Positions 37,821-48,836 are shown, counted from the stretch's first letter. The stretch: 64,000 nt of DNA from Janthinobacterium sp. PC23-8 (GCF_002250505.1 NZ_NJGY01000001.1:3287230-3351229); one strand, 5' to 3'. Notes: generated from the sequence alone by a model not told the origin. Translations and numbers: made by a program.

Positions 37821-39407
37821 ATGATCAAACAAGCCCTCCTTTCCGTTTCCGACAAGACCGGTGTCCTAGAATTCGCGCGCGCCCTGTCTGCGCTCGGCGT
37901 CAACCTGCTGTCGACCGGCGGCACCGCCAAATTGCTGTCCGATAACGGTGTACCCGTCACGGAAGTGGCCGACTACACGGGCTTCCCCGAGATGCTCGAT
38001 GGCCGCGTGAAGACCTTGCACCCGAAAGTACACGGCGGTATCCTGGCGCGCCGCGATTTCCCCGAGCACATGGCCAAGCTGGTGGAACACGACATGCCGA
38101 CCATCGACATGGTGGTGGTCAATCTGTACCCGTTCCAGGGCACCGTTGCCAAGGCCGACTGCACCCTGGAAGACGCGATCGAGAACATCGACATCGGCGG
38201 CCCGACCATGCTGCGTTCGGCGGCCAAGAACCACAAGGACGTGATCGTCCTGTGCGATCCGAGCGATTACGAGGTGGTACTGGCCGAAATGCGCTCGGCT
38301 GACGGCAAGGCCGGCGAAGTAAGCTACGACACCCGTTTCATGCTGGCCAAAAAAGTCTTTGCGCACACGGCGCAATACGACGGCGCCATCACCAACTACC
38401 TGACCAGCCTCGGCCCGACGAAAGTGCACGCCGAGCGCGGCGCCTATCCGCAAACCCTGAACGTGGCGTTTGAAAAAGTGCAGGACATGCGCTACGGCGA
38501 AAACCCGCACCAGAGCGCCGCCTTCTACCGCGACCTGGTCGTCGCTGATGGTGCGCTGGCCAACTATCGCCAGCTGCAGGGCAAGGAACTGTCGTACAAC
38601 AATATCGCCGACGCCGATGCGGCCTGGGAATGCGTGAAAAGCCTGGTTGGCTTCGAGCAAAGCGCTGCCTGCGTGATCGTGAAACACGCCAATCCCTGCG
38701 GCGTGGCCCTGGGCGCGAACGCGGCCGAAGCCTATGCGCGCGCGCTGCAGACCGACCCGACCTCGGCCTTTGGCGGCATCATTGCCTTCAATACGGAACT
38801 CGACGGGGCCACCGCCGGCGAAATCGCCAAGCTGTTCGTCGAAGTGCTGATCGCCCCGTCCTTCTCCGCAGAAGCGAAACAGATCCTGTCGAGCAAGCAG
38901 AACGTGCGCATGCTGGAAATTCCACTGGGCACGGGCGTCAACGCGATGGACTTCAAACGCGTCGGTGGCGGTTTGCTGGTGCAGTCGCCGGACGCGAAAA
39001 ACGTCGCCATGGCCGACCTGCGCGTGGTCAGCAAGCTCAAACCGACGCCACAGCAGTTGGCCGACCTGATGTTCGCCTGGAAAGTGGCAAAATTCGTCAA
39101 ATCGAACGCCATCGTCTTCTGCGGCAATAACATGACCCTGGGCGTGGGCGCAGGCCAGATGAGCCGTATCGACTCGGCCCGCATCGCTTCGATCAAGGCG
39201 CAGAACGCCGGCCTGTCGCTGACCGGCTCGGTCGTGGCGTCGGACGCCTTCTTCCCGTTCCGCGACGGCCTCGACGTGGTGGTCGACGCCGGCGCGACCT
39301 GCGTGATTCATCCGGGCGGCTCGATGCGCGACCAGGAAGTGATCGATGCGGCCGATGAGCGTGGCGTTGTGATGCTGTACACCGGAACCCGTCATTTCCG
39401 TCATTGA
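37821..39407 (+). CDS. purH: Bifunctional AICAR transformylase/IMP cyclohydrolase
   Basis: Last two steps of IMP synthesis. The 528-residue protein begins [22 protein letters not shown]; the N-terminal part (to about 200) is the IMP cyclohydrolase with [12 protein letters not shown]. The rest is the transformylase, with its Lys-His pair in [12 protein letters not shown] and [25 protein letters not shown] near the end. The start at 37821 is preferred over a longer in-frame reading that is not conserved. Confidence 0.98.
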   Translation: MIKQALLSVSDKTGVLEFARALSALGVNLLSTGGTAKLLSDNGVPVTEVADYTGFPEMLDGRVKTLHPKVHGGILARRDFPEHMAKLVEHDMPTIDMVVVNLYPFQGTVAKADCTLEDAIENIDIGGPTMLRSAAKNHKDVIVLCDPSDYEVVLAEMRSADGKAGEVSYDTRFMLAKKVFAHTAQYDGAITNYLTSLGPTKVHAERGAYPQTLNVAFEKVQDMRYGENPHQSAAFYRDLVVADGALANYRQLQGKELSYNNIADADAAWECVKSLVGFEQSAACVIVKHANPCGVALGANAAEAYARALQTDPTSAFGGIIAFNTELDGATAGEIAKLFVEVLIAPSFSAEAKQILSSKQNVRMLEIPLGTGVNAMDFKRVGGGLLVQSPDAKNVAMADLRVVSKLKPTPQQLADLMFAWKVAKFVKSNAIVFCGNNMTLGVGAGQMSRIDSARIASIKAQNAGLSLTGSVVASDAFFPFRDGLDVVVDAGATCVIHPGGSMRDQEVIDAADERGVVMLYTGTRHFRH

Positions 39408-39414
39408 TACGCAT

Positions 39415-39442
39415 GTCGGATTACGCGTTCCGCTAATCCGAC
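39415..39442. repeat. REP-like palindrome after purH
   Basis: GTCGGATTA and TAATCCGAC, with GCG and CGC inside around a TTC loop and one bulged C, give 12 base pairs. The GTCGGATTACG... core is like the short dispersed palindromes found in many betaproteobacterial and xanthomonad genomes. This is the only clear copy in the window; a decayed relative may sit at 57437-57457. Confidence 0.55.
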
Positions 39443-39470
39443 CTACCGCCCGTGGCGGTCGAATATTTAA

Positions 39471-39502
39471 ACGGCAGGCTCCGGTTTCACTGGGCCTGCC
39501 GT
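39471..39502 (+). terminator. Probable terminator between purH and ruvC
   Basis: ACGGCAGGC and GCCTGCCGT form a perfect 9-bp stem with a 14-base loop, followed by ATTCATTATAG. It is 64 bases after purH and just upstream of the ruvC -10. Confidence 0.5.
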
Positions 39503-39510
39503 ATTCATTA

Positions 39511-39516
39511 TAGAAT
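39511..39516 (+). promoter_or_regulatory. Candidate -10 box of ruvCAB
   Basis: TAGAAT ends exactly six bases before the ruvC ATG, so the transcript would begin at or near the start codon. TATAGA, two bases earlier, is an alternative. No clear -35 was identified. Confidence 0.35.
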
Positions 39517-39522
39517 CTGGCG

Positions 39523-40062
39523 ATGATTATTCTTGGCATCGATCCTGGCTTGCGCACCACCGGCTTTGGGGTCATTGAAAAACACGGCAGCAAGCTGCGC
39601 TATATTGCTTCGGGCACCGTCAAGACCGCCTCGGATGGGGCTTTGCCGCCGCGCCTGAAGATTATCCTGCAGGGCGTGACGGAAATTATCGCCACCTACC
39701 GGCCCGACTGCGCGGCCATCGAAAAAGTCTTTGTCAACGTCAATCCGCAATCGACCTTGCTGCTGGGCCAGGCGCGTGGCGCGGCCATTTGCGCGCTCGT
39801 CCATGCCGACCTGGAGGTGGCCGAATATACGGCGCTGCAACTCAAGCAAGCCGTCACCGGCCATGGCAAGGCGGCCAAGGAGCAGGTGCAGGAAATGGTG
39901 GCGCGCCTGCTGTGCCTGCCCGGCTTGCCCGGCAGCGACGCGGCCGACGCGCTGGGTGTGGCGATCTGCCATGCCAACAGCGTCGATGCGCTGGCCATGG
40001 TCAAAGCGCTGGCGCCACAACTGCAGGGCTTGCGCATGAAGCGTGGCCGCCTGGTCGGCTAG
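39523..40062 (+). CDS. ruvC: Crossover junction endodeoxyribonuclease RuvC
   Basis: Resolves Holliday junctions. The 179-residue protein begins [19 protein letters not shown] with the first catalytic Asp in GIDPG, the Glu in [11 protein letters not shown], and the C-terminal acidic pair in [14 protein letters not shown]. Length is normal. First gene of the ruvC-ruvA-ruvB run; almost no leader separates the -10 from the ATG. Confidence 0.98.
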   Translation: MIILGIDPGLRTTGFGVIEKHGSKLRYIASGTVKTASDGALPPRLKIILQGVTEIIATYRPDCAAIEKVFVNVNPQSTLLLGQARGAAICALVHADLEVAEYTALQLKQAVTGHGKAAKEQVQEMVARLLCLPGLPGSDAADALGVAICHANSVDALAMVKALAPQLQGLRMKRGRLVG

Positions 40063-40095
40063 CCACCACCCTCACACTCATATTAGGAACACGCG

Positions 40096-40674
40096 ATGAT
40101 AGGCCGTCTCTCCGGTATTTTGCTTGAAAAAAATCCGCCACAATTGCTGGTCGATTGCCAGGGCGTCGGCTATGAAGTCGACGTGCCGATGAGCACGTTT
40201 TACAATCTGCCCCAGGTTGGCGAAAAAGTCGTACTGTTCACGCACCAGGCCATCCGCGAAGACGCGCACCTGCTGTTTGGCTTTGGCAACGCTGCCGAGC
40301 GTGCCGTGTTTCGCCAGCTGATCAAGATCACCGGCGTCGGTGCGCGCATGGCCTTGTCGATTCTTTCCGGCATGACGATCGCCGACCTGGCGCAAGCGAT
40401 CACCTTGCAGGACTCGGGCCGCCTGGTGAAAGTGCCCGGCATCGGCAAGAAGACGGCCGAGCGCCTGTTGCTGGAACTGAAAGGCAAGATCGGCGCGGAT
40501 CTCGGCCCGCTGGGCGCACACGCCGCGCCGGACGCGCAGTCCGATATTCTCAACGCGCTGGTGGCGCTGGGCTACTCGGACAAGGAAGCGATGGCGGCCG
40601 TCAAAAACGTGCCGGCCGGCAGCGGCGTATCGGACGGCATCAAACTGGCGCTCAAGGCGCTGTCGAAAGGCTAA
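40096..40674 (+). CDS. ruvA: Holliday junction branch migration protein RuvA
   Basis: Binds four-way DNA junctions as a tetramer and recruits RuvB. The 192-residue protein begins [31 protein letters not shown] (OB domain). The helix-hairpin-helix pairs are [10 protein letters not shown] and [20 protein letters not shown]. The small C-terminal RuvB-binding helix bundle is at 145-192. AGGAACAC precedes ATG, 33 bases after ruvC. Confidence 0.98.
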   Translation: MIGRLSGILLEKNPPQLLVDCQGVGYEVDVPMSTFYNLPQVGEKVVLFTHQAIREDAHLLFGFGNAAERAVFRQLIKITGVGARMALSILSGMTIADLAQAITLQDSGRLVKVPGIGKKTAERLLLELKGKIGADLGPLGAHAAPDAQSDILNALVALGYSDKEAMAAVKNVPAGSGVSDGIKLALKALSKG

Positions 40675-40686
40675 CGGGAACCCGGC

Positions 40687-41742
40687 ATGAGCATCCAGAC
40701 TGACATCTTCACGGAACAGCGCATCATCGATGCGGCGCCGATCTCGCACAATGAAGAGGCGATCGAACGCGCCTTGCGGCCCAAGCAGTTAGATGAATAC
40801 GTGGGCCAGGAAAAGATCCGCGACCAGCTGGAAATTTTCATCACTGCCGCGCGCCAGCGCAAGGAAGCGCTCGACCATACCTTGCTGTTCGGCCCGCCGG
40901 GCCTGGGCAAGACCACGCTGGCGCATATTATCGCGCGCGAAATGGGCGTCAACCTGCGCCAGACTTCGGGCCCGGTGCTGGAACGCCCGGGCGACCTGGC
41001 GGCGATCCTGACCAACCTCGAAGCGAACGATGTGCTGTTCATCGACGAGATCCACCGCCTCTCGCCGGTGGTCGAAGAGATTCTGTATCCGGCGCTGGAA
41101 GACTACCAGATCGATATCATGATCGGCGAAGGCCCGGCCGCCCGCTCCGTCAAACTTGACCTGCAACCGTTTACCCTGGTCGGCGCCACCACCCGCGCCG
41201 GCATGCTGACCAATCCGCTGCGCGACCGCTTCGGCATCGTCGCGCGCCTGGAGTTCTACAATACAAACGAGCTGACCAAGATCGTCACGCGCAGCGCGGC
41301 CTTGCTCAAGGTGCCGATCGACCCGGACGGCGCGATTGAAATCGCCCAGCGCGCGCGCGGCACGCCCCGCATCGCCAACCGCCTGCTGCGCCGCGTGCGC
41401 GATTTTGCCGAAGTGAAAAGCAACGGCGAGATCACCAAGGTGGTGGCCGACCGCGCGCTGGCCATGTTGGACGTCGACTCGGTCGGCTTTGACGTGATGG
41501 ACCGCAAGTTGCTCGAAGCGGTGCTGTTCAAGTTTGGCGGCGGCCCGGTCGGTATCGGCAATCTGGCGGCGGCCATCGGCGAAGCGGCCGACACCATCGA
41601 AGACGTGCTCGAACCGTATCTGATCCAGCAGGGCTTCTTGCAGCGCACGCCGCGCGGCCGGGTCGCCACGCCGGCCGCCTATCTGCACTTTGGCGTCAGC
41701 GCGCCGCGCATCAGTCCCAGCGGTGAAGCGTGGACCTTGTGA
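40687..41742 (+). CDS. ruvB: Holliday junction branch migration helicase RuvB
   Basis: Hexameric AAA+ motor for branch migration. The 351-residue protein has Walker [15 protein letters not shown], Walker [11 protein letters not shown], sensor motif [18 protein letters not shown] with the arginine finger, and a C-terminal winged helix with [17 protein letters not shown]. It starts 12 bases after ruvA. Confidence 0.99.
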   Translation: MSIQTDIFTEQRIIDAAPISHNEEAIERALRPKQLDEYVGQEKIRDQLEIFITAARQRKEALDHTLLFGPPGLGKTTLAHIIAREMGVNLRQTSGPVLERPGDLAAILTNLEANDVLFIDEIHRLSPVVEEILYPALEDYQIDIMIGEGPAARSVKLDLQPFTLVGATTRAGMLTNPLRDRFGIVARLEFYNTNELTKIVTRSAALLKVPIDPDGAIEIAQRARGTPRIANRLLRRVRDFAEVKSNGEITKVVADRALAMLDVDSVGFDVMDRKLLEAVLFKFGGGPVGIGNLAAAIGEAADTIEDVLEPYLIQQGFLQRTPRGRVATPAAYLHFGVSAPRISPSGEAWTL

Positions 41743-41756
41743 GCACCGTGCCGGCG

Positions 41757-42212
41757 ATGCAGATCTGGGTCGACGCCGACGCCTGCCCGGTGGTCATCAA
41801 GGAAATCTTGTACCGCGTGGCCGACCGGCTGGAGTTGCCCGTGACTCTGGTGGCCAACCAGAGCTTGCGCGTGCCGCCGTCGCGCTTTGTCCGTACCGTG
41901 CAAGTGCCGTCGGGCGCGGACGTTGCCGACCAGGAAATCGTGCGGCTGCTGAACCCGGGCGACCTGGTGGTGACCGGTGATATTCCGCTGGCGTCCGATG
42001 TGCTGAAAAAGGGCGGCTACGCGCTCAACCCGCGTGGCGAGTTTTATACGAATGATAATATCGCCCAGCAACTGAGCATGCGCGCCTTCATGGAAGAGCT
42101 GCGCAGCGGCGGCGTCGATACCGGCGGCCCGGCCGCCTTCAACCAGGGCGACCGGCAGAGTTTTGCCAACAGCCTGGACCGGCATTTGCAGAAATATCAC
42201 CGCAAAAGCTGA
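41757..42212 (+). CDS. YaiI/YqxD family protein (DUF188)
   Basis: The 151-residue protein begins [53 protein letters not shown] and [12 protein letters not shown] are the UPF0178 hallmarks, and the fold is PIN-like with conserved acidic residues, so nuclease activity has been proposed for the family. The start was placed at ATG 41757; a GTG at 41730 would overlap the ruvB end. It lies 14 bases after ruvB and is probably in the same transcript. Confidence 0.88.
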   Translation: MQIWVDADACPVVIKEILYRVADRLELPVTLVANQSLRVPPSRFVRTVQVPSGADVADQEIVRLLNPGDLVVTGDIPLASDVLKKGGYALNPRGEFYTNDNIAQQLSMRAFMEELRSGGVDTGGPAAFNQGDRQSFANSLDRHLQKYHRKS

Positions 42213-42234
42213 ACCGGGGTCGGCCCCCGTCCTT

Positions 42235-42696
42235 TTACTCCTCGCGCACCCACGTCTGCGAGCGGCCAAACATCGGCACGCCCACATAGCCGCGCACTTG
42301 CAGCTTGCTGCCGCCCTCCGTCAGCTCGGCCTTGCTCTTGTAGACCTTGCCGGTGGCAGGATCGGTGATTTCGCCGCCGTTCCATTCCTTGCCGTCTTTT
42401 TTCAGGCCTTTCAGGATGGTCAGGCCGATAATGGGCTGGTCCTTGTCGGCGCCCGTGCATTTGTCACAGGTGGGGTTCTGGGTTTCTTCCGGGGCACGGA
42501 ACAGCTTTTCGATTTTGCCTTCCAGCACGCCGCCGTTGTCCGTGATGCGGACGATGGATTTCGGCTTGCCGGTGGCGTCGTCGATGGTTTTCCAGGTCCC
42601 CACGGGGCTGTCATTGGCGGCGCTGGCGCCGCCGGCGATGACCAAGGCGGCCATCAACATGGTGGTTTTGAGGCTGTTTGCAAATAAGGTAGGCAT
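42235..42696 (-). CDS. DUF2147 family exported protein
   Basis: The 153-residue protein has a signal peptide (TTMLMAALVIAGGASA) and the DUF2147 pattern: SPVGTWKTIDDATGKPKSIV, then GLKKDGKEWNGGEITDPATGKVYKSK and a C-terminal strand LQVRGYVGVPMFGRSQTWVR. Two cysteines in CDKC may form a disulfide. The family is periplasmic, beta-barrel-like (lipocalin-type) and of unknown function. GGAGA precedes ATG by 6 bases. It is 107 bases downstream of valS on the same strand. Confidence 0.85.
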   Translation of the reverse strand: MPTLFANSLKTTMLMAALVIAGGASAANDSPVGTWKTIDDATGKPKSIVRITDNGGVLEGKIEKLFRAPEETQNPTCDKCTGADKDQPIIGLTILKGLKKDGKEWNGGEITDPATGKVYKSKAELTEGGSKLQVRGYVGVPMFGRSQTWVREE

Positions 42697-42803
42697 CGCT
42701 AGTCTCCATTGGTTTTTTGAATGTTACGCGAACTGTCACCAAGGCAAAACCAGCGATGGCGCGCGGCGCCGGGGAGGGCGTCGCGCGATACTGCCGGGGT
42801 GCC

Positions 42804-45638
42804 TTATGCGCTGGCCAGTTTAGCAAACTGTTCGCGCAGTTTCTCAATTGTGGCCGAAAAACTGAGCAAGCGCTCGTTTTCTTGCGCAACAATTGCGGCT
42901 GGCGCGCGCGCCACAAAGCTTTCATTGCCCAGTTTGCTGTTGACCTTGGCAATTTCCGCTTCGATACGGGCGATTTCCTTGCCCAGGCGCTCGCGTTCGG
43001 CCGCTACATCGATTTCCACTTTCAACATCAGCTTGGTGGTGCCAACGATGGCCACCGCTGCCGGCGAATCCGGCAGGGCGTCGACGATCTGCACCTCGGC
43101 CAGCTTGCCCAGTGACTGGATATACGGCGCATAGGTAGCCAGCGCCGCCTTGTCGGTGGCGTTGCCCGCTTCGACGATCAGCGGCACGCGCACCGATGGC
43201 GAGATCTGCATTTCGCCGCGCAGGTTGCGCGTGGCGTCCGTCAGCGCTTTCAACTGTTGCATCCACGCTTCGGCGTTGTCGTCGATCTTGCTGGTGTCGG
43301 CGATCGGATACGGCTGCATCATGATGGACACGCCCTTGGGCTCGCCCTCTGCTTTGGGCAGCTTGCCGGCCAGCGGGGCGACAGTCTGCCACAGCGCTTC
43401 GGTGACGAACGGAATGATCGGATGGGCCAGGCGCAGCACCACTTCCAGCACGCGCAGCAGGGTGTGGCGGGTGGCGCGCTGCTGGCCTTGCGTGCCTTGC
43501 TGCACTTGCACCTTGGCTACTTCCAGGTACCAGTCGCAATACTCGTCCCAAACGAACTTGTAGATGGTGGCGGCAATATTGTCGAAGCGGAAGTCCTCGA
43601 AACCCTTGGCCACGTCCAGCTCGGCCTTTTGCAGCAGCGAGATGATCCATTTGTCGGCCTGCGACAGGTCGGCGTCATTGGCGCGGTCCGCCGGTGCGGA
43701 GCAATCCTTGCCTTCCGTATTCATCATGACAAAACGGGTGGCGTTCCACATCTTGTTGCAGAAGTTGCGGTAGCCTTCGCAGCGGCCCAGGTCGAAATTG
43801 ATATTGCGGCCCAGGGAAGCATAGCTGGCCATGGTAAAGCGCACGGCGTCAGTGCCGTAGGCGGAAATGCCTTCAGGGAACTCCTTGCGCGTGGCCTTGG
43901 TGATTTTTTCGGCGTCGCGCGGGTTCATCAGGCCGGTGGTGCGCTTGACGATCAGGCCGTCGAGGTCGATGCCGTCGATCAGGTCGATCGGGTCCAGGGT
44001 ATTGCCTTTCGACTTGGACATTTTTTGCCCCGTCGAATCGCGCACCAGTCCGTGCACATAGACGGTTTCAAACGGCACCTTGCCCGTGAAGTGCGCCGTC
44101 ATCATGACCATGCGCGCGACCCAGAAGAAGATGATGTCAAAGCCGGTGACCAGCACCGACGAGGGCAGGAATGCCTTCATGTCCGGGGTGTCTTCCGGCC
44201 AGCCCATGGTCGAGAACGGCACCAGGGCCGACGAGAACCAGGTGTCGAGCACGTCGTCGTCGCGTTTCAACGGCCCCGTGCTGCCGGCGGCCTGCGCCTT
44301 GGCTTGCGCTTCGGCTTCGGTCTTGGCGACAAAGATATTGCCGGCCTCGTCGTACCAGGCCGGAATCTGGTGGCCCCACCACAGCTGGCGCGAGATGCAC
44401 CAGTCCTGGATGTTGTTGAGCCACTGGTTGTAGGTAGTGCTCCAGTTTTCCGGCACGAACTTGATTTCGCCGTTGGCGACTTTTTCCAGTGCCGTCTCGG
44501 CAATCGATTTGCCCGGGAAGAAAGTGCCTTCCGGCGCCGGTTTGCTCATCGCGACAAACCATTGGTCGGTCAGCATCGGCTCGATCACGACGCCGGTGCG
44601 GTCGCCGCGCGGCACCATCAGCTTGTGCGGCTTGACCTGTTCCAGCAGGCCCAGGGCATCCAGATCGGCGACGATCTGCTTGCGCGCGGCAAAGCGGTCC
44701 ATGCCGCGATACGCTTCGGGTGCGTCGTCGGTGATTTTCGCGTCCAGCGTCAGAATGACGATCTGCGCCAGCTTGTGGCGCTGGCCGACGGCGTAATCGT
44801 TCATGTCGTGCGCGGGCGTGATTTTCACGCAGCCGGTGCCAAATTCCTTGTCGACGTATTCGTCGGCAATAATCGGAATTTCGCGATCGGTCAGCGGCAG
44901 TTTCAGCATCTTGCCGACCAGCGCGAGATAGCGCTCGTCGGTCGGATCGACCGCCACGGCCACGTCGCCCAGCATGGTTTCAGGACGGGTGGTGGCCACC
45001 GTCAAAAAGCCGCTGCCGTCGACCAGCGGGTACTTGATGTACCACATCGAGCCGTCTTCTTCTTCCGACACCACTTCCAGGTCCGACACGGCCGTGCCCA
45101 GCACCGGGTCCCAGTTCACCAGGCGCTTGCCGCGGTAGATCAGGCCTTGTTCGAACAGGCGCACGAAGACGTCGGTGACGACTTTCGAGCGCGGCTCGTC
45201 CATTGTGAAGTATTCGCGCTGCCAGTCGGCCGACGCGCCCAGGCGGCGCATCTGGCCGGTGATGATGGAACCCGATTTCTCTTTCCACTCCCACACTTTT
45301 TCGACGAACTTCTCGCGGCCCAGGTCATGGCGCGAAATCTTTTGCGCGTCGAGCTGGCGCTGCACCACGATTTGCGTGGCGATGCCGGCGTGGTCGGTGC
45401 CGGGAATCCAGGCCGTGTTATGACCGAGCATGCGGTGGTAGCGCGTCAGACCATCCATGATGGTCTGGTTGAAGGCATGGCCCATATGCAGGGTGCCGGT
45501 CACGTTCGGCGGCGGCAACTGGATGCTGAAGGAAGGCTTTCCGGCATCGAGGGTGGCGGTAAAGTAACCGCGCTGTTCCCACTCGGTGCGCCAGAATTGT
45601 TCAATGTCGGCGGGCTCGAAAGACTTGGCTAATTCCAT
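42804..45638 (-). CDS. valS: Valine-tRNA ligase
   Basis: Charges tRNA-Val, with editing of Thr. The 944-residue protein has the class I signature [14 protein letters not shown] (residue about 43) and KMSKS in [14 protein letters not shown] (about 540). The CP1 editing insert lies between them, and a C-terminal coiled coil spans about 875-944 ([30 protein letters not shown]). ATG 45638 was used as start ([16 protein letters not shown]); a TTG codon 21 bases earlier extends the frame. No good Shine-Dalgarno precedes either. Confidence 0.97.
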   Translation of the reverse strand: MELAKSFEPADIEQFWRTEWEQRGYFTATLDAGKPSFSIQLPPPNVTGTLHMGHAFNQTIMDGLTRYHRMLGHNTAWIPGTDHAGIATQIVVQRQLDAQKISRHDLGREKFVEKVWEWKEKSGSIITGQMRRLGASADWQREYFTMDEPRSKVVTDVFVRLFEQGLIYRGKRLVNWDPVLGTAVSDLEVVSEEEDGSMWYIKYPLVDGSGFLTVATTRPETMLGDVAVAVDPTDERYLALVGKMLKLPLTDREIPIIADEYVDKEFGTGCVKITPAHDMNDYAVGQRHKLAQIVILTLDAKITDDAPEAYRGMDRFAARKQIVADLDALGLLEQVKPHKLMVPRGDRTGVVIEPMLTDQWFVAMSKPAPEGTFFPGKSIAETALEKVANGEIKFVPENWSTTYNQWLNNIQDWCISRQLWWGHQIPAWYDEAGNIFVAKTEAEAQAKAQAAGSTGPLKRDDDVLDTWFSSALVPFSTMGWPEDTPDMKAFLPSSVLVTGFDIIFFWVARMVMMTAHFTGKVPFETVYVHGLVRDSTGQKMSKSKGNTLDPIDLIDGIDLDGLIVKRTTGLMNPRDAEKITKATRKEFPEGISAYGTDAVRFTMASYASLGRNINFDLGRCEGYRNFCNKMWNATRFVMMNTEGKDCSAPADRANDADLSQADKWIISLLQKAELDVAKGFEDFRFDNIAATIYKFVWDEYCDWYLEVAKVQVQQGTQGQQRATRHTLLRVLEVVLRLAHPIIPFVTEALWQTVAPLAGKLPKAEGEPKGVSIMMQPYPIADTSKIDDNAEAWMQQLKALTDATRNLRGEMQISPSVRVPLIVEAGNATDKAALATYAPYIQSLGKLAEVQIVDALPDSPAAVAIVGTTKLMLKVEIDVAAERERLGKEIARIEAEIAKVNSKLGNESFVARAPAAIVAQENERLLSFSATIEKLREQFAKLASA

Positions 45639-45659
45639 GATTTGGCGTGTGTTTGGCAA

Positions 45660-45905
45660 AAGGAATCATTATAGATGACGCGGCAACGGCTGCGCCGTGG
45701 CAAATAGCGGTTTTTCAGGGTTTTGGCGGCTTTGCGGGCCACCCACCGGCAAGCGGACGGGGGTGAAAGTTGCACCGATGCTATAAAGTCGGCCTCGACG
45801 CCTCCTGCAACCGCAACGGCGCCGCCTATATGGTCGGCAACGCCACCGAAGTGGGCACCGGCGAGCGCGCCTTCAACCTCGGCTTGCGCCACGCGTTTCA
45901 AGTAT
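45660..45905. other. Intergenic region between valS and the GGDEF-EAL gene
   Basis: No gene is assigned to these 246 bases. A plus-strand reading (45770-45900) gives a fragment with a protein-like look (YKVGLDASCNRNGAAYMVGN) that then runs antisense into the EAL gene. It has no Shine-Dalgarno and could be a relic or chance. Confidence 0.4.
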
Positions 45906-48752
45906 TCAGGCGGCCAGCCTGGCGCCTTGCACCAGCAGCGCCTCGAAGGCGGGCGCTGCCAGCGGCCGGCTGTACAGATAGCCCTGCATCTGGTCGCAGC
46001 CGTGCTGGCGCAGGAAGTCCAGTTGCGGCGTCGTTTCCACGCCTTCGGCAATCACTTTCAGGCGCAGGTTGTGCGCCAGTGAAATAATGGCGCAGACAAT
46101 CGCCGCGTCGTCGCTGCTGTGCGTGATGTCGTTGACAAACGATTTGTCGATTTTGAGTACATCGATGGGAAAGTGGCGCAGATAGGCCAGGCTGGAGTAG
46201 CCGGTGCCGAAGTCGTCGATCGACAATTGCACCCCCAGCGCCTTCAGGTTGCCCATGATGGCCGTGGCTTGCTCCACGTCGTGCATGACCATGCTTTCCG
46301 TCAGTTCCAGTTCCAGGTAATTCGCTTCCAGCCCGGTTTCCATCAGCACCGCCGCCACCGCCTGCAGCAGATTGCGCTGCTTGAACTGGCGCGCCGACAG
46401 GTTCACTGCCACCCGCAAATGGCCATGGCCGGCCAGCTGCCAGGCGCGCGCCTGGGCGCAGGCAGTACGCAGCACCCAGTCGCCGATCGGGATGATCAGG
46501 CCCATTTCCTCGGCCAGGCCGATAAAGCTGGCCGGCGCAATCGGGCCCAGTTGCGGATGGCGCCAGCGCAGCAGCGCTTCCATGCCCACCAACTGGCCGC
46601 TGGCCAGGTCGATCTGCGGCTGGTATTCGAGGTGGAACTGGTCGCGCTCGAGGGCATGGCGCAATTCGCTTTCCAGGCCCAGCCTTTCCAACGTATCGGC
46701 ATTCATGTTCGAGGCATAGAATTGCCAGTGGCCGCGGCCCAGTTCCTTGGCGCGGTACATGGCGATATCGGCGTGCTTGATCAGTATTTCGGCGCTGCTC
46801 CCATCGTCGGGATAAACGGCCACGCCCAGGCTGCAACTGAGGAAAAATTCGTATTCGCCCAGCTGCATCGGCTGCGCCACGGCATCGAGGATGCGCTGCA
46901 GGATGGCCATGCCGGGGTCGCCATTGCCATGCTGCGGCAACAGCAGCACGAATTCGTCGCCGCCCAGGCGCGCCACCGTATCGACTTCGCGCGTGGCCGC
47001 CAGCAGGCGTTCGGCCACGCCCTTGAGCAGGGTGTCGCCGGCATCGTGGCCAAGCGTATCATTGACGAACTTGAAACGGTCCAGGTCGATGAACACTACC
47101 CACAGCGGCAAGCCGCTGCGCTGCGCGACAGCCATTTCATGCTCCAGGCGTTCGCGCAGCAGGCGGCGGTTGGCCAGTCCGGTGAGGATGTCGTGGCGCG
47201 CCTGGAAGGCCAGTTCGGCCTCGAAGCGCATCACGGCGCTGATATCGTATTGCGCCAGCACGAAGTGGCTGATCGGCACGGCGCCATCGTCGCCGGCCTG
47301 GCCGCGCACGGGCGCGACAAACGTTTCGCTCCAGTAAATTTCGCCATCCTTGCGGCAGTAGCGCAGGATGGCCTTGCCTTCGCGCTGCTCGCGGATGGCG
47401 GCCTGCAATTGATCCATGTTCGGCTGTTCCAGGATATTGCCCTGCAGGCTGGCCAGCGGCTTGCCCACCACATCCTGCGCCGGGTAGCCGGTAATGCGCT
47501 CGAACGCCGGGTTCACATATTCGACCAGGTAGCCGGGCGCTTCGGCGCTGCAGATGACGATGGCGTTGGCCGACACTTCGATGATGCGCTCGCGCAGGCG
47601 CAAGGACTTTTCATTTTGCAGGCGCGCCGCGATGTCTTCGGACAGGCGCAGGTTGGCGAACTGCAGCGCCGCCGTGCGCTCGCCCGTGATGCGTTCGATC
47701 ACGCTGTTGCGCGACACCAGCTGATACACGTAGGCCGCTGCCAGCAAGGTCGACAACAAGCCGCCCAGCAGCACATACAGCGAGCCCTGGTGATCATTCC
47801 ACAGCGCATGCGCCGGCGTGATGCGCACGCGCCAGGGCTGGCCGGCCAGGCTGAAGCTGGTCAGCGTGGGCTTGCCATGCGCGGCCTGCATCCACGCGGG
47901 CAGGGCGCGGTTGGTGGCGGCGGCGTCATGCTGGTATACCAGGGTCTGGCCTTGTGCGCCGGCAAATACTTCGATACCGGCATGGCCGCTGTCGAGCAGG
48001 TGAGCGCCGTCGAGGATGGTGGCGATCAGATGGGCGATGCGAAAGGTGGCGGCCGTCTCGCCGATCACGGCGCGCTGGCGCTGCTCGGGCGTATCGAGCG
48101 GCGCGCCGGCGCGGTACACGGGGGCCAGCACCAGGAAGCCCGTCTGCCGGCCAGGATATTGCGTCAGGGTCAGCAGTTCGGTAGCGGTCGGCTGGCCGCT
48201 GTCGCGCGAGGCGATGCGCGCCACTTGTTGCCCGGGCGAATTGCTGGTATCCAGGCCCAGCAACTGGGCATTGCCTTGCAGCGGTTCGACATAGTCGATC
48301 ACGTTGTAGCTGTTGCGTTGCGGCGCCGGCTGGCTGTTGTTGCCGTCGTCGTCGCCCTGGGCGATCATGAAAGCGGGATAGGCCTGGCGCATGGCGTGTT
48401 CATAGCCGGCGCGGTCGGCATGGTCGAGCACGCGGCGATAGCTGAAGGCCTGGATTTCCGGATAGCGCTGCAGCAGCGGCGCGCTGAAGCTGCGGAACTG
48501 TTCGCGGCTGATCGGATCGATGCTGCGAAACAGCTGGTTCAGCACTTTTAATTGCTCCACCGCATTGTTCAGGCCTGATATCAGGGCGGCGGTCCGCACG
48601 CTGGCGTCGTGCTGGAACAGCAGGCGCGCGCTTTCCGCTTCGATCTGGCGTGCCGACACATAGCACAGGGCCGTGATCGCCAGGCCTGCCAGTGTGGTGA
48701 TCAGAACCGAGACCGAGACCGAGATGCGTACCCGCCGGAGGATTTTTTGCAT
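45906..48752 (-). CDS. CHASE-PAS-GGDEF-EAL cyclic-di-GMP protein
   Basis: Makes or breaks the second messenger c-di-GMP at the inner membrane. The 948-residue protein has one membrane helix near 14-36, a CHASE sensor domain in the periplasm (about 60-290), a second helix near 315-335 (LYVLLGGLLSTLLAAAYVYQL) and a PAS domain at about 365-490. GGDEF follows at 597-601 (ARLGGDEFVLLLPQ, intact) and EAL at 725-727 (GMEALLRWRHP). The EAL metal-site DDFGTGYSSLAYL is also intact, so both activities are possible. The start MQKILRRVRISV is preferred to upstream readings. It is divergent from a Crp/Fnr regulator. Confidence 0.93.
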   Translation of the reverse strand: MQKILRRVRISVSVSVLITTLAGLAITALCYVSARQIEAESARLLFQHDASVRTAALISGLNNAVEQLKVLNQLFRSIDPISREQFRSFSAPLLQRYPEIQAFSYRRVLDHADRAGYEHAMRQAYPAFMIAQGDDDGNNSQPAPQRNSYNVIDYVEPLQGNAQLLGLDTSNSPGQQVARIASRDSGQPTATELLTLTQYPGRQTGFLVLAPVYRAGAPLDTPEQRQRAVIGETAATFRIAHLIATILDGAHLLDSGHAGIEVFAGAQGQTLVYQHDAAATNRALPAWMQAAHGKPTLTSFSLAGQPWRVRITPAHALWNDHQGSLYVLLGGLLSTLLAAAYVYQLVSRNSVIERITGERTAALQFANLRLSEDIAARLQNEKSLRLRERIIEVSANAIVICSAEAPGYLVEYVNPAFERITGYPAQDVVGKPLASLQGNILEQPNMDQLQAAIREQREGKAILRYCRKDGEIYWSETFVAPVRGQAGDDGAVPISHFVLAQYDISAVMRFEAELAFQARHDILTGLANRRLLRERLEHEMAVAQRSGLPLWVVFIDLDRFKFVNDTLGHDAGDTLLKGVAERLLAATREVDTVARLGGDEFVLLLPQHGNGDPGMAILQRILDAVAQPMQLGEYEFFLSCSLGVAVYPDDGSSAEILIKHADIAMYRAKELGRGHWQFYASNMNADTLERLGLESELRHALERDQFHLEYQPQIDLASGQLVGMEALLRWRHPQLGPIAPASFIGLAEEMGLIIPIGDWVLRTACAQARAWQLAGHGHLRVAVNLSARQFKQRNLLQAVAAVLMETGLEANYLELELTESMVMHDVEQATAIMGNLKALGVQLSIDDFGTGYSSLAYLRHFPIDVLKIDKSFVNDITHSSDDAAIVCAIISLAHNLRLKVIAEGVETTPQLDFLRQHGCDQMQGYLYSRPLAAPAFEALLVQGARLAA

Positions 48753-48824
48753 CGCATGCTTTCGGTCTGGAATTGCGTCGGGCCGGATCGGTGATCGGGT
48801 TGTCTGGTGCAATGACCGACTGTA

Positions 48825-48836
48825 GGTGTTAACACC
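48825..48836. promoter_or_regulatory. 12-bp palindrome in the divergent GGDEF-EAL / Crp region, candidate operator
   Basis: GGTGTTAACACC is a perfect palindrome 73 bases upstream of the GGDEF-EAL start. A second, GTTCG-CTAC-CGAAC (48848-48861), follows 11 bases on. Neither fits the classic TTGAT-N4-ATCAA FNR/CRP-type site. Confidence 0.35.

Noticed and set aside
45770-46087. Small open frame in the valS-GGDEF gap
   Set aside because: No ribosome site, and it continues antisense into the EAL gene. Kept only as a possible relic in the findings.
46119-48551. 810-codon antisense frame over the GGDEF-EAL gene
   Set aside because: No domain, and the opposite strand carries intact GGDEF and EAL motifs.
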